This document shows, piece after piece, positions 34,080 through 43,265 of a stretch of DNA of 64,000 nucleotides. A program made the position numbers and the translations under genes. Source of the stretch: Bacteroidetes bacterium HGW-Bacteroidetes-16 (lineage in GTDB: Bacteria > Bacteroidota > Bacteroidia > Bacteroidales > F082). The stretch spans positions 1 through 64,000 of the forward strand of contig PHDN01000001.1 of NCBI GenBank assembly GCA_002840975.1, in the 5' to 3' direction. The notes beneath the pieces were generated by a model that was not told the DNA's origin, did no database searches, and was given only the letters and a program-made list of their open reading frames with translations. Within the stretch, counting starts at the first letter, position 1. Every line of letters begins with the position of its first letter.

Positions 34080-36416
34080 TTAAAGATTGATAATCAGGTT
34101 TAAATAGCAAATGCGGCCGGGTTCCAGGTAGGGAGACGAAGACCCGACAATCCGCCTGTTTAAGTGTTCATAGTAATTGGTATTAGAGAGGTTGGATATT
34201 CCACCGTAAAGGGTCACCTGATCGCTATAATGGTAAGTAACCACCAACTCCAGGGTGGTGAAAGCAGGGGATGTTTTTTCGTAATACGCCTTGCTCACCT
34301 GATTCTGGGCAGCCACCATCCTCCATTTTATGCCCGGTGACAGTTGGTTCTTTAACAGATGAACATAAAATGCCACGTTTGCCTCCAACGGAGGTATCTC
34401 GGGCAACGGGTCGTTGTTAATGGTTTCCTCACCTGTTACCTGCCCACTTTCGATCAAATAGCGGGTGGCTTTTGGATTTATCCCGGTCGTATAGGCGGCT
34501 GAAAATGCAGCATCCCAAAATCTTCGTGCAGGTGTAACATAATTGATTTCAAATCCCGTCAGGTAAGCCTTTTCGATGTTGATGAATCGTTTTACTCCCA
34601 GAACGCCCTTGGTTTGTGGTTTTACCTCCGAGGTTGGCACCATTACAGCTGAAATATAGTCGGTTACAAGACTGAAAAGCACACCCGTTGTGAGGTTCCC
34701 CAGTCGGGAATTGGTATAAGCCCAGTTTAAATCCAGTTCATGATTGGCTTCCGGTTTAAGTTGCGGATTTCCAAGATAGTCGTAGTTGTCGTAACCAACA
34801 GGTAGTAAGGTGATAAATCGCTCTGTGATATCCGGACTTCTAACTCCCTTTCCAACAGCCACAGCCAGATTTTGATGGTCGTTTATATGCCAGGTAGCAC
34901 CGGCACTCAGGCTGAGGTTGGTATAATTGCTTTTGGTGTTGGCATCCATAAAAATGGTGTCACCTTTCATGCTATACCGTGTCATGCGATCAGAGTTGCC
35001 CTGATTGATGTCTAACCGTGCCGAAGCGATCCAATCAAACCTCTTTGTTTTATACTGATATTCTGCAAAAAGACCCAGGTTGTTCACCAGCGAGTTATTC
35101 CACAGGTCTTCAAATAATACAGGCATATTGGGCTGCATGATCATGGCTTTTGAGCGGGTACCATCTTTTGAAATCCTTTCGAAACCCGATCCTGCTTCCA
35201 AAACGCCTTTTCCAAGATCGAAATTAACTGCAAACCGCCCACCGGTATTGATGGCGTGAATGTTGGAAATCGCCACGACGGTATCTGAAAAAGGACGGCT
35301 TTTATTGTCCATCTCATGGTTTACATCCGAATTGTAAATATGTGCCCGGATAAAATGGACCACCTCTCCAAAACCTGTTCCCAGATAGCTAAAATCGTAA
35401 ATCTCTGTATTGTCGTTTCGTTCGTCCATCGGCAGGGTAGGGAAGTCGATATTTTTCCCCCACGACCGGTCGTATCCCACATAGAATTTCTGCCCGGCCA
35501 CCGGTTGAATACCCAATTGCCCTTTCAGGTTATAATTATTGGATGCACCCTGCATGGTTTCTCCGTTTCCGGATGAATAATCTCCGTATTTATTCCAGTT
35601 GGTTGATAAGGAATAAGCCAGCAATTTGTTACCACCGTCAACGTTCAATCTGGATTTATAACCCTGATAATTGGTTTGACCGCCCACCATCATGTTCAGG
35701 TGAGTTACGTAACTCTCGTTGAAAGTAGGCTCTCTGGTTACCAGGCGGATCATTCCCCCGAAATTTGGGCCATATTTCAATGCGTAGGGGCCTTTATTGA
35801 TGGTAATCTTTTGCAGATCGCTGATATCGACATGCGCAGTAGCCGGGTCCATCCGGTTAGGGCAACCTCCTTCAATTTTAGTACCTCCGTTAATCTGCAC
35901 ATTGAGTTGAGTATACTTAAAACCCCTGATCACCGGATCTATTCCCATGGCTCCTTTTCTAATACCACCCATGTTAGGCTCGGTTCTTAAAAAACTCCCT
36001 ATGTCCTGAATGGGTGTTTTTTCCAGATCGATCCTGGTAATTTCCATTTGTAGCACGGTTGAATTTTGATTGGCATCACCGAATACTTCCACTTCCGTTA
36101 ATTTCGATACCTTTTCCAGGAGAACTACTTCCAGCGGTTTGTCAGGTATTTTATTGATATTCAGTGTATCCGTTTCGTATCCCAAATGTCTGAATATTAA
36201 AACGGTTACTGAGTTTTCCATTACAGGAATCGAAAAATGCCCCCAATGATCAGTAAGTGTTGAAGCATCATTTTGTACATTCATGATTTCAACATGGGCA
36301 ATAGGTTGATTATTTTCACTGCTCCTGACTACTCCTGAGATGTAGGTCGTTTGTGCATTAGCAAGATCGGATATCCACAAAATAATCAGGATTGACACGT
36401 ATTGAAGAGGATTCAT
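34080..36416 (-). CDS. TonB-dependent copper receptor, OprC/NosA-like
   Basis: The 778-residue receptor has a signal peptide (LANAQ), a carboxypeptidase-regulatory-like domain (about 25-105), a plug (about 115-235) and a barrel. Copper is indicated by two ligand pairs of OprC: C185-P-N-R-M189 in EGGCPNRMDPATAHVD, and H367-E-M369 in VNHEMDN. In OprC the equivalent CxxxM and HxM bind copper in the outer-membrane pore. It is the first gene of a four-gene operon with an MmpS-like lipoprotein, MbnP-like and MbnH-like proteins. The C-terminus lacks the usual final aromatic (ends LIINL). TonB is not encoded here. Confidence 0.9.
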   Translation of the reverse strand: MNPLQYVSILIILWISDLANAQTTYISGVVRSSENNQPIAHVEIMNVQNDASTLTDHWGHFSIPVMENSVTVLIFRHLGYETDTLNINKIPDKPLEVVLLEKVSKLTEVEVFGDANQNSTVLQMEITRIDLEKTPIQDIGSFLRTEPNMGGIRKGAMGIDPVIRGFKYTQLNVQINGGTKIEGGCPNRMDPATAHVDISDLQKITINKGPYALKYGPNFGGMIRLVTREPTFNESYVTHLNMMVGGQTNYQGYKSRLNVDGGNKLLAYSLSTNWNKYGDYSSGNGETMQGASNNYNLKGQLGIQPVAGQKFYVGYDRSWGKNIDFPTLPMDERNDNTEIYDFSYLGTGFGEVVHFIRAHIYNSDVNHEMDNKSRPFSDTVVAISNIHAINTGGRFAVNFDLGKGVLEAGSGFERISKDGTRSKAMIMQPNMPVLFEDLWNNSLVNNLGLFAEYQYKTKRFDWIASARLDINQGNSDRMTRYSMKGDTIFMDANTKSNYTNLSLSAGATWHINDHQNLAVAVGKGVRSPDITERFITLLPVGYDNYDYLGNPQLKPEANHELDLNWAYTNSRLGNLTTGVLFSLVTDYISAVMVPTSEVKPQTKGVLGVKRFINIEKAYLTGFEINYVTPARRFWDAAFSAAYTTGINPKATRYLIESGQVTGEETINNDPLPEIPPLEANVAFYVHLLKNQLSPGIKWRMVAAQNQVSKAYYEKTSPAFTTLELVVTYHYSDQVTLYGGISNLSNTNYYEHLNRRIVGSSSPYLEPGRICYLNLIINL

Positions 36417-36960
36417 TTTATGATATTTTTCATCAAAAGTAGTTATTTGGATGCAAAATAATTTAAATAATTGAATTTTTTAAACATAAAATAACCAGGC
36501 CAGGATAGGTTCACTTACAGATCATCGTTAACATTTTCAATCTCATTGAGCATGATTAGCATGGAGGTAAACTATTCTGTTTCTTCAGTCCAGGTATGAT
36601 ATGGAGCATGCTTGCGATTTAAGGTCTCGGTAACCGATTGTACAGCCGGAGGAACGAGATTAGACCGTGGGAGTATACACAGAAAAGTCCATTATTTATC
36701 GACTGAAACTAACCTGCCTTAGATGGATAATATCAAGTATATCAATCAAAAGACGGAGAGATTTGATCTTTAATGATCAGGATAACAATCAAATTGTTCG
36801 AAAACGATCACTTGATTCTATGATATTTATCAGTTTAAATTGTGAATGATGCTTCAAACGGGTTGAGTACCATCTAATTTGTAAGTTTAATGATTTAATT
36901 AAGTTCACCTAAAGGCTTAGGAGTGGAATTTCTTATTTTTGCCTACTAAATAAATAGAGA
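36417..36960. other. Gene-free stretch between the copper operon and the Smr gene
   Basis: This 544-base divergent intergenic region should contain the copper operon promoter (minus strand), but no convincing -7/-33 pair was found for it. A 60-codon frame at 36667-36849 has no protein character. A plus-strand -7 motif lies at 36934-36941. Regulatory sites for a copper sensor could not be recognised. Confidence 0.45.
36934..36941 (+). promoter_or_regulatory. -7 promoter element of the Smr-domain gene
   Basis: TATTTTTG fits TAnnTTTG and ends 19 bases before the start codon at 36961, giving a short leader. A -33 element is not clear. Confidence 0.5.
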
Positions 36961-38028
36961 ATGCGGTTTAAAGTAGGTGATAAAATAAAATTTTTAGATG
37001 AAGTAGGTGGGGGGACCGTTATTTCCGTTATTGATCACCGAATGGTGAAAGTTGAAACAGATGATGGATTTGAAATGCCTGTCATGACAAGTAACCTGAT
37101 TTTAGATTACAGGTCGGGTCAGCATGATGATTCGCAATCGAAAGCAAGCCATCCTGCTGCTTTGATCACAGAAACCGTTGTACCTGAAAAGCCTTCCATC
37201 ACGGAAATCAATCCATGGGGCAAGGTGAAAGATGCGCCTGGTGTTTATCTTGCTTTTGAGCCTCACGAACAGCAATGGATACTTACAGGCAATTTGGATG
37301 TGATTTTGCTCAATAACACCGGTTACGATCTGCTTTTCAGCCTGTTTTTATTACAGGATGATGAGATGAGAGGAGTGGATTTCAGCTCAATACCTGCGCA
37401 TTCCAAAATGGTGTTGGACAACATCAGCCGTGAAGAAATTACAAATTGGACATCCGGTGCAATTCAACTTTTGTTTCATGCCGATGAACCAAAGAAAATA
37501 TATATGCCGGCTCATATTGACATCGATATCAAAGCCAATCGGTTTTTTAAAGAGGGTAGTTACGTTCAAAGTAGCATGTTGCGTGGAAAATCATTACTGG
37601 TCAACCTGATTTCGATGCAGGCCCTTACCGTAGCCTCTGATCAAGAAGCCGTGCGAAAATACAACAGTGAAATGGCTGCACAACAATCTGTAGTAAAAAA
37701 AGAAAAACCATTTATCCATAAATATCAAACGAATGTTGGTGAAGCCATTGTGGATTTGCATATTGCGGAACTGGTTGATAACATTGCCGGTATGTCGAGC
37801 CATGATATGTTTGAGGTGCAGATGAATATGTTTACAAAGGCACTTAAAAGCGCCATGGAAAATGAATATGAAAAAATAACCTTTATTCACGGGGTGGGCA
37901 ATGGAGTCCTGAAAAATGCCATAATCAAAGCCTTAGGTGATTATGAAGGACTTGAAAATAAGATGGCCTCCATCATTAAATTTGGTGTAGGTGCCATTGA
38001 TATCATTATTAAGACAAAAAGTAATTAA
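36961..38028 (+). CDS. DUF2027 protein with C-terminal Smr domain
   Basis: The 355-residue protein starts with an SH3-like segment (RFKVGDKIKFLDEVGGGTVISV), has a DUF2027 middle part, and ends in an Smr domain (about 265-352) containing HIAELVDNIAG and H310-GVGNG. Smr domains, found in MutS2 and alone, bind or nick branched DNA or RNA. This architecture is characteristic of Bacteroidota. No partner is adjacent; the downstream cytochrome synthase gene begins 77 bases later and may have its own promoter. Confidence 0.88.
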   Translation: MRFKVGDKIKFLDEVGGGTVISVIDHRMVKVETDDGFEMPVMTSNLILDYRSGQHDDSQSKASHPAALITETVVPEKPSITEINPWGKVKDAPGVYLAFEPHEQQWILTGNLDVILLNNTGYDLLFSLFLLQDDEMRGVDFSSIPAHSKMVLDNISREEITNWTSGAIQLLFHADEPKKIYMPAHIDIDIKANRFFKEGSYVQSSMLRGKSLLVNLISMQALTVASDQEAVRKYNSEMAAQQSVVKKEKPFIHKYQTNVGEAIVDLHIAELVDNIAGMSSHDMFEVQMNMFTKALKSAMENEYEKITFIHGVGNGVLKNAIIKALGDYEGLENKMASIIKFGVGAIDIIIKTKSN

Positions 38029-38105
38029 GTTTAATTAGCTCATGAAATGAAGGAATGATTCATACAATATAAGTTATTAATACAATATTTATTAAAAATC
38101 ACGAC

Positions 38106-41100
38106 ATGAAAAAAATAACATCCTTTTTCTTTTCCATGCAAACAATGGGCACATTGATTCTGCTGTTTGCGTTTGCCATTGCCACAGCCACTTTTATTGA
38201 AAATGATTTTGGGACTGTTTCAGCCAAAGCAGTTGTATTTAATGCCTTATGGTTTGAAATTTTGTTGGGTTTGCTGGGTGTTAACCTGGTCGGCAATATT
38301 TTTGTCAACAAACTGTATTTGCCCAAAAAGCTAACCATTTTTGTGTTTCATATCGCCTTTATCATCATTTTAATTGGTAGCGTCATCACGCGTTTTATCA
38401 GTTACGAAGGCGTCATGCACATCCGTCAAGGTGCTGCATCGAGTAGTATTTTATCAGACAATACTTATGTGGATATAACCATTACCCAAGGAGACAGAAA
38501 AGTAATATCGGAAGAAGAAACATTGCTTTCTATTCTTACACCTAAGGCGTATTCAGATCATGTTTCGGTAAACGGAACTTCGTATTCATTTAAAACGGTG
38601 CGGTATATTCCAAATGCTCAGGAGGTTGTTACAGAACTTCCCGAGGGTGGGATTCCATATCTTAATCTGGTAGCTTCTTCCGGATCTGGGCGTCAGAATC
38701 TCGTGTTAAAATATGGCGACAGTAAATTTCTGGAAACATGTAACCTTCAGTTCGGCGACGCATTCAATCCCCTGTCGGTGAACATGAAATACGAGCAGGA
38801 CAAATTACTTATTTATGCCAATGATAGCATTACTACCCTGTCGATGCTCACGCAACAACGTGACACACTCCTCCCCGGCAACTGGTATCCATTCGAAACA
38901 AGAACCTTGTACCAGCTTCCTCAGGTAAGCCTTGTCATCACAAGCTTTAACCCACATGGGGGAGTAGACTATGTACCCAGCCAGGGGAAAGAAAGCTTCA
39001 TGGATGCTTTGGTGGTTGAAGTGAAATCGGGCAGCGAAACCAAAGAAGTTGTTATCAGAGGAGGCAAAGGCTACATGGGTGAACCAACAAATTTTAAGTT
39101 GGGTGAAGCCAATATCACGATGCAATATGGATCGAAAAATATTGAAATCCCATTCGCGTTGCAATTGGTGAAATTTGACCTGGAACGTTACCCCGGATCA
39201 AGAAGCCCTTCCAGCTACGCGAGCGATGTAATTTTACTCGACTCCAAAGACAACCTGAAAATGCCATACCGAATCTACATGAACCATGTACTCAACTACA
39301 AAGGTTACCGGTTTTTCCAATCCTCTTACGACCAGGATGAAATGGGGACGGTACTTTCTGTAAACCACGATTATTGGGGTACCTTTTTTACTTATGTGGG
39401 TTATTTTTTAATGTCACTTGGCATGTTACTGACTCTTTTTAACAAGAATTCGCGTTTTGCTATGCTGGGACGCACCATCAGGGAAAACTCGGCTAAGGCT
39501 GGAAAAGTAGTTGCTACCCTGTTGGTTCTGGCAGGTTTGTTTTTCTCCGGTCAAACGATGGCCCAGATGGAACATGGTGTAAAGCATATTGCACATCCTT
39601 CAGCCGTTGATAAAACGCAGGCAGTTGGCTTTGGAAAATTATTGGTGCAATCGCGCGATGGCAGGTTAAAACCTGTAAACACCCTTTCAGGTGAGATCTT
39701 ACGCAAAATATCAAGAAGCAATACATTCGATGGACAAAAAGCGGATCAGGTCTTACTGGGCATGATGAGCCGGTCATCAGAATGGCAACAGGTTCCCATG
39801 ATAAAAATAGGCCATCCGGAGGTATCAGAAGTATTAGGAATTGAAGGAAAATATGCTTCATATCTGGATTTTATCGACATGAATGCCGGCACATATAAAC
39901 TGAATGATTATGTAACCGAAGCCTATGAGAAAAAGCCGGCGGCCCGTAGCAAATTCGACAACGAGATCATGAAGGTGGACGAACGTCTGAATATTTGTTT
40001 CATGATCTTCTCGGGTGATATGCTTAAAATATTACCCGATCCCTCCGATGCGGATCATCCCTGGTATGCCCCCAATTCAAAATTCGTGGACATGCCCGCT
40101 GAGGACAGTATTTTTCTTTCAACCATTGTGCCAACCTACCTGGGTTCAGTCGCTGATGGTGATCTGACACTGGCCAACGAACTACTCAAGGGAATCAATG
40201 AATTTCAACAAAAATACGGAAGTAAAATCCTGCCAGATCCTTCCAGGACAGGAATGGAGCTGTTGTATAACGAACTACTGATCTTCGATAGATTAAGCCA
40301 ATATTATGGAATGATGGGTGTATTGCTGCTGATCCTGCTGTTTATTGAGATGTTCCGTACATCCAAGGCATTGAGGTGGGTCATTAAAGGGTTCGTCGTG
40401 TTGATTGTGATCGGGTTTGTTTTTCAAACTTTGGGACTGGCCATGCGTTGGTATATTTCTGGACATGCTCCCTGGAGTGATGGGTATGAGTCGTTGATCT
40501 ATATTGGATGGGTAACCTTGCTGGCGGGATTGATTTTCTCAGGGGGGTCGAAAATGACCATTGCCGCGACCACGGTACTTACTTCCATTATTCTGATGGT
40601 AGCACACCTAAGCTGGATGGATCCCGAAGTAACCAACCTGGTTCCGGTATTAAAATCCTATTGGTTGACGATCCATGTATCCATTATCACCGCAAGTTAT
40701 GGTTTTTTAGCCTTGTCGATGCTACTTGGTTTTCTTAACCTGTTGTTGATGATTTTCAGGCGAAAAAGCAATACCCGCATGTTTGCAATACGCATTAATG
40801 AATTAACAGCCATCAACGAACGTGCCGTCATGGTTGGATTGTATATGCTGACCATCGGTACATTTCTGGGTGGCGTGTGGGCCAACGAAAGCTGGGGCCG
40901 CTATTGGGGATGGGATCCAAAAGAAACCTGGGCACTGGTAAGCGTACTTGTTTACGCCTTTGTTTCTCACATGAAATATATGCCGGGAATGAAGTCAAGG
41001 TTCTCTTATAACTTTGCCACCTTGATCTCTTACTTCTCCATCCTGATGACTTATTTTGGGGTTAATTATTATTTATCGGGTTTGCATAGTTATGCCAAAG

Positions 41101-41216
41101 GTGATCCGGTTCCGGTTCCAACGTTTGTGTATTACACAGTTGCCATTATAATTCTTATCGCGCTTTGGGCTTATATTAAAGAAAAGATGCTCGAAAGGTC
41201 TTCTGTTAAAGAATAG
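38106..41216 (+). CDS. ccsA: Fused System II cytochrome c synthase (ResB-CcsA)
   Basis: The 1036-residue polytopic protein joins ResB (CcsB) and CcsA into one heme-exporting cytochrome c synthase. The N-terminal half has three helices near the start (TLILLFAFAIATATFIENDFG) and a large periplasmic domain returning to the membrane near 430. The C-terminal half is CcsA, with several helices and the heme-binding WWD motif W934-GWDPKE followed by TWALVS. The product attaches heme to CxxCH proteins outside the cytoplasm, such as the MbnH-like di-heme protein 5 kb away. A terminator follows. Confidence 0.93.
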   Translation: MKKITSFFFSMQTMGTLILLFAFAIATATFIENDFGTVSAKAVVFNALWFEILLGLLGVNLVGNIFVNKLYLPKKLTIFVFHIAFIIILIGSVITRFISYEGVMHIRQGAASSSILSDNTYVDITITQGDRKVISEEETLLSILTPKAYSDHVSVNGTSYSFKTVRYIPNAQEVVTELPEGGIPYLNLVASSGSGRQNLVLKYGDSKFLETCNLQFGDAFNPLSVNMKYEQDKLLIYANDSITTLSMLTQQRDTLLPGNWYPFETRTLYQLPQVSLVITSFNPHGGVDYVPSQGKESFMDALVVEVKSGSETKEVVIRGGKGYMGEPTNFKLGEANITMQYGSKNIEIPFALQLVKFDLERYPGSRSPSSYASDVILLDSKDNLKMPYRIYMNHVLNYKGYRFFQSSYDQDEMGTVLSVNHDYWGTFFTYVGYFLMSLGMLLTLFNKNSRFAMLGRTIRENSAKAGKVVATLLVLAGLFFSGQTMAQMEHGVKHIAHPSAVDKTQAVGFGKLLVQSRDGRLKPVNTLSGEILRKISRSNTFDGQKADQVLLGMMSRSSEWQQVPMIKIGHPEVSEVLGIEGKYASYLDFIDMNAGTYKLNDYVTEAYEKKPAARSKFDNEIMKVDERLNICFMIFSGDMLKILPDPSDADHPWYAPNSKFVDMPAEDSIFLSTIVPTYLGSVADGDLTLANELLKGINEFQQKYGSKILPDPSRTGMELLYNELLIFDRLSQYYGMMGVLLLILLFIEMFRTSKALRWVIKGFVVLIVIGFVFQTLGLAMRWYISGHAPWSDGYESLIYIGWVTLLAGLIFSGGSKMTIAATTVLTSIILMVAHLSWMDPEVTNLVPVLKSYWLTIHVSIITASYGFLALSMLLGFLNLLLMIFRRKSNTRMFAIRINELTAINERAVMVGLYMLTIGTFLGGVWANESWGRYWGWDPKETWALVSVLVYAFVSHMKYMPGMKSRFSYNFATLISYFSILMTYFGVNYYLSGLHSYAKGDPVPVPTFVYYTVAIIILIALWAYIKEKMLERSSVKE

Positions 41217-41265
41217 GTTGTTTGCTGTGAATGTTGCACAGCGCGATCAGACTAAACACATCAGT

Positions 41266-41297
41266 AAAAGCTGCGGGAAAACCTGCAGCTTTTTTTG
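41266..41297 (+). terminator. Intrinsic terminator after the cytochrome c synthase gene
   Basis: AAGCTGC pairs with GCAGCTT, extended by GGG opposite CCT around an AAAA loop, and is followed by a run of T. It lies 50 bases after the stop codon. Confidence 0.87.
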
Positions 41298-41381
41298 TGT
41301 GGTTTGCGAATTGTTTTATTGTTGGGGATTTTAAAAGTCAAAAACCAGCTAATCCTTGACGTAATTACTTTTAAGTGAAGG

Positions 41382-41699
41382 TCAGGCCACGTTATGTCCT
41401 ATTTCCTGGCCATATTTTAAAATCTCACTTACAATTGGATTTGTAATCTCAAATTCACTTTCTCTAAACGGATGTGGCTCAATTCGGCTATCAATCTTAC
41501 GTCTTATTCGCATTAAGTCCAACTGTATATCCATTAAGTTTTTATAATCCTTTAAAATAACAGCAATATCAATATCACTATCCTCATTGAAATTACCTTT
41601 TGCATATGAACCAAAAAGTATAATTTTTATATAATCATACTTTGTTTTTACAGCAATGGCATATAAATTGGCAATATTTATAGCATCTCTTCTATCCAT
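41382..41699 (-). CDS. MNT-type minimal nucleotidyltransferase
   Basis: The 105-residue protein has the DNA-polymerase-beta-fold motif GSYAKGNFNEDSDIDIAV (GS followed by DxD), as in MntA-type nucleotidyltransferases. In HEPN/MNT pairs MNT is usually the antitoxin, in some cases AMPylating the HEPN partner. It follows and overlaps the HEPN gene by 22 bases. Its last residues (EIGHNVA) show no added domain. Confidence 0.87.
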   Translation of the reverse strand: MDRRDAINIANLYAIAVKTKYDYIKIILFGSYAKGNFNEDSDIDIAVILKDYKNLMDIQLDLMRIRRKIDSRIEPHPFRESEFEITNPIVSEILKYGQEIGHNVA

Positions 41700-42085
41700 A
41701 TCCTTAAAATTTTAATTTTATCAATCCAACTCATTGTATACTCTGGCGTACATATTGTGAGAAATTCTCGTTTATAATCATCATATCTGGCATTTATGTT
41801 AAAAGAAGTAATTTCATCCAACCAATCTGCGTATTCATCTGCAAGTTTTATATCAAGTTGTTCAGCAAGTCTATAGAGGTTGTGAGTAAGAGGGGCATGT
41901 TTTTTAAATCTTTTTACATATAGTGCTTTAAGTAATTTTTCCGTTGAAATATGTCCGAGAAATAATGCCCAACTGTATTTTTTTGAATTAAATAAGGTTA
42001 TCATTGTTTGATAATCTTCTTCCGAGGTTTCAATCCAGTGTTTAACAATCTTATCGACATTAATATTTGTATTGTTCTCAGTCAT
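41678..42085 (-). CDS. HEPN-domain protein (partner of MNT)
   Basis: The 135-residue, mainly helical protein matches HEPN: VKHWIETSEEDYQTMITLF, YSWALFLGHISTEKLLKALYV, and HNLYRLAEQL. The canonical RNase motif R-x4-6-H is not plainly present in its usual position, so it may not be an active RNase of the standard type. With the overlapping MNT gene it forms a likely toxin-antitoxin or related nucleic-acid-control pair. Its upstream gap of about 140 bases holds no other gene. Confidence 0.83.
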   Translation of the reverse strand: MTENNTNINVDKIVKHWIETSEEDYQTMITLFNSKKYSWALFLGHISTEKLLKALYVKRFKKHAPLTHNLYRLAEQLDIKLADEYADWLDEITSFNINARYDDYKREFLTICTPEYTMSWIDKIKILRIWIEEML

Positions 42086-42227
42086 TTTAACCTAATTTCT
42101 TTTCAAAGATATAAATTTAAATCAACTAAGAATTCAAATAGTGTAACTAGCTGAGGTGGCCTAATAGTTTGGATAAACTCACCTTAAGCGGTATTATTTC
42201 CGTCATGAATGTCTCATTTCCAACATG

Positions 42228-43265
42228 CTAGAGAATAACCTTGATTAATTCCACACCTTTATTGGTCAGGTAGCCAAACGAATGGCAGACCAAATTTTCT
42301 CCCTTCAGCAGCACCTCTACCTCTTCGGAATCGTCTTCATCAACAGAAATTAACAATCCGCCACTGGTTTGTGGGTCGCATAGGATGTTTCGTAGTTCCT
42401 GATCGGGCAATATCAGTTTATCACTGAAGCTGCTCCAGTTGCGGAATGTGCCTCCCGGAACTGCACCTTGCCGCATATATTCAATGGCCTCACCGAAAAC
42501 AGGAATTTTTTGATAGTCAATAACTGCTGATACACCGCTGCCTTCGCACAATTCGAGCAGGTGTCCCAGCAATCCAAATCCGGTTACATCTGTCATGGCG
42601 TTTACACCTTCGATGTCTGCCAGGCGGGCACCTACTTTGTTCAGAATCATCATCGAATCGCGGGCGATGAACTGGTGTTCCTCTTTCAGAATTCCCTGTT
42701 TTTGCGCTGTGGATAAAATCCCTACACCAAGCGGTTTGGTCAGGTACAGTTTTGAACCAGGTTTGGCACTGTTGTTTTTTTTTAATTTCGTAATATCGAT
42801 TCTTCCGGTAACGGCCAGTCCGAAAACAGGTTCAGGATTGTCGATGCTATGACCACCAGCCAGCATGATACCCGCTTCCTTGCAGGCTGAACGTCCTCCT
42901 TCCATCACCTGAGAGGCTATTTCCGGCGGAATCTTGTCTACGGGCCAGCCCAGGATGGCGATGGCCAAAAGCGGGGTTCCGCCCATGGCATACACATCGC
43001 TGATGGCATTTACAGCCGCAATTTTTCCAAAGGCAAACGGATCGTCCACAATGGGAAGGAAAAAATCGGTGGTACTGATGATGGCGGTACCATCACCCAG
43101 ATCGTAAACAGCGGCATCGTCGCGGCTGTCGTTTCCGACAAGCAAATTTTTGTCGGTATCCTGCACTACTCGGGTTTTCAGAATGGTATCCAAAACTTTT
43201 GGGGAGATTTTGCAACCGCAACCTGCTCCGTGGCTATATTGAGTTAGCCTGATAATTTCATTCAT
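42228..43265 (-). CDS. selD: Selenide, water dikinase
   Basis: The 345-residue enzyme makes selenophosphate from selenide and ATP. The N-terminal [16 protein letters not shown] carries catalytic C16 and K19 (Cys in place of selenocysteine), followed by [15 protein letters not shown], and [15 protein letters not shown]. It overlaps mnmH by 8 bases, so the two enzymes are made together. No selA, selB or selC is seen in this window, so the selenophosphate may go to tRNA rather than to selenoproteins. Confidence 0.95.
   Translation of the reverse strand: MNEIIRLTQYSHGAGCGCKISPKVLDTILKTRVVQDTDKNLLVGNDSRDDAAVYDLGDGTAIISTTDFFLPIVDDPFAFGKIAAVNAISDVYAMGGTPLLAIAILGWPVDKIPPEIASQVMEGGRSACKEAGIMLAGGHSIDNPEPVFGLAVTGRIDITKLKKNNSAKPGSKLYLTKPLGVGILSTAQKQGILKEEHQFIARDSMMILNKVGARLADIEGVNAMTDVTGFGLLGHLLELCEGSGVSAVIDYQKIPVFGEAIEYMRQGAVPGGTFRNWSSFSDKLILPDQELRNILCDPQTSGGLLISVDEDDSEEVEVLLKGENLVCHSFGYLTNKGVELIKVIL

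Noticed and set aside
31724-36416. Methanobactin biosynthesis locus
   Set aside because: MbnP- and MbnH-like genes are present, but no precursor peptide, MbnB or MbnC is visible, so only the copper-handling partners are claimed.
36667-36849. 60-codon open frame in the gap before the Smr gene
   Set aside because: No family character, no promoter, and frequent Arg/Ile/Ser composition typical of random AT-rich frames.
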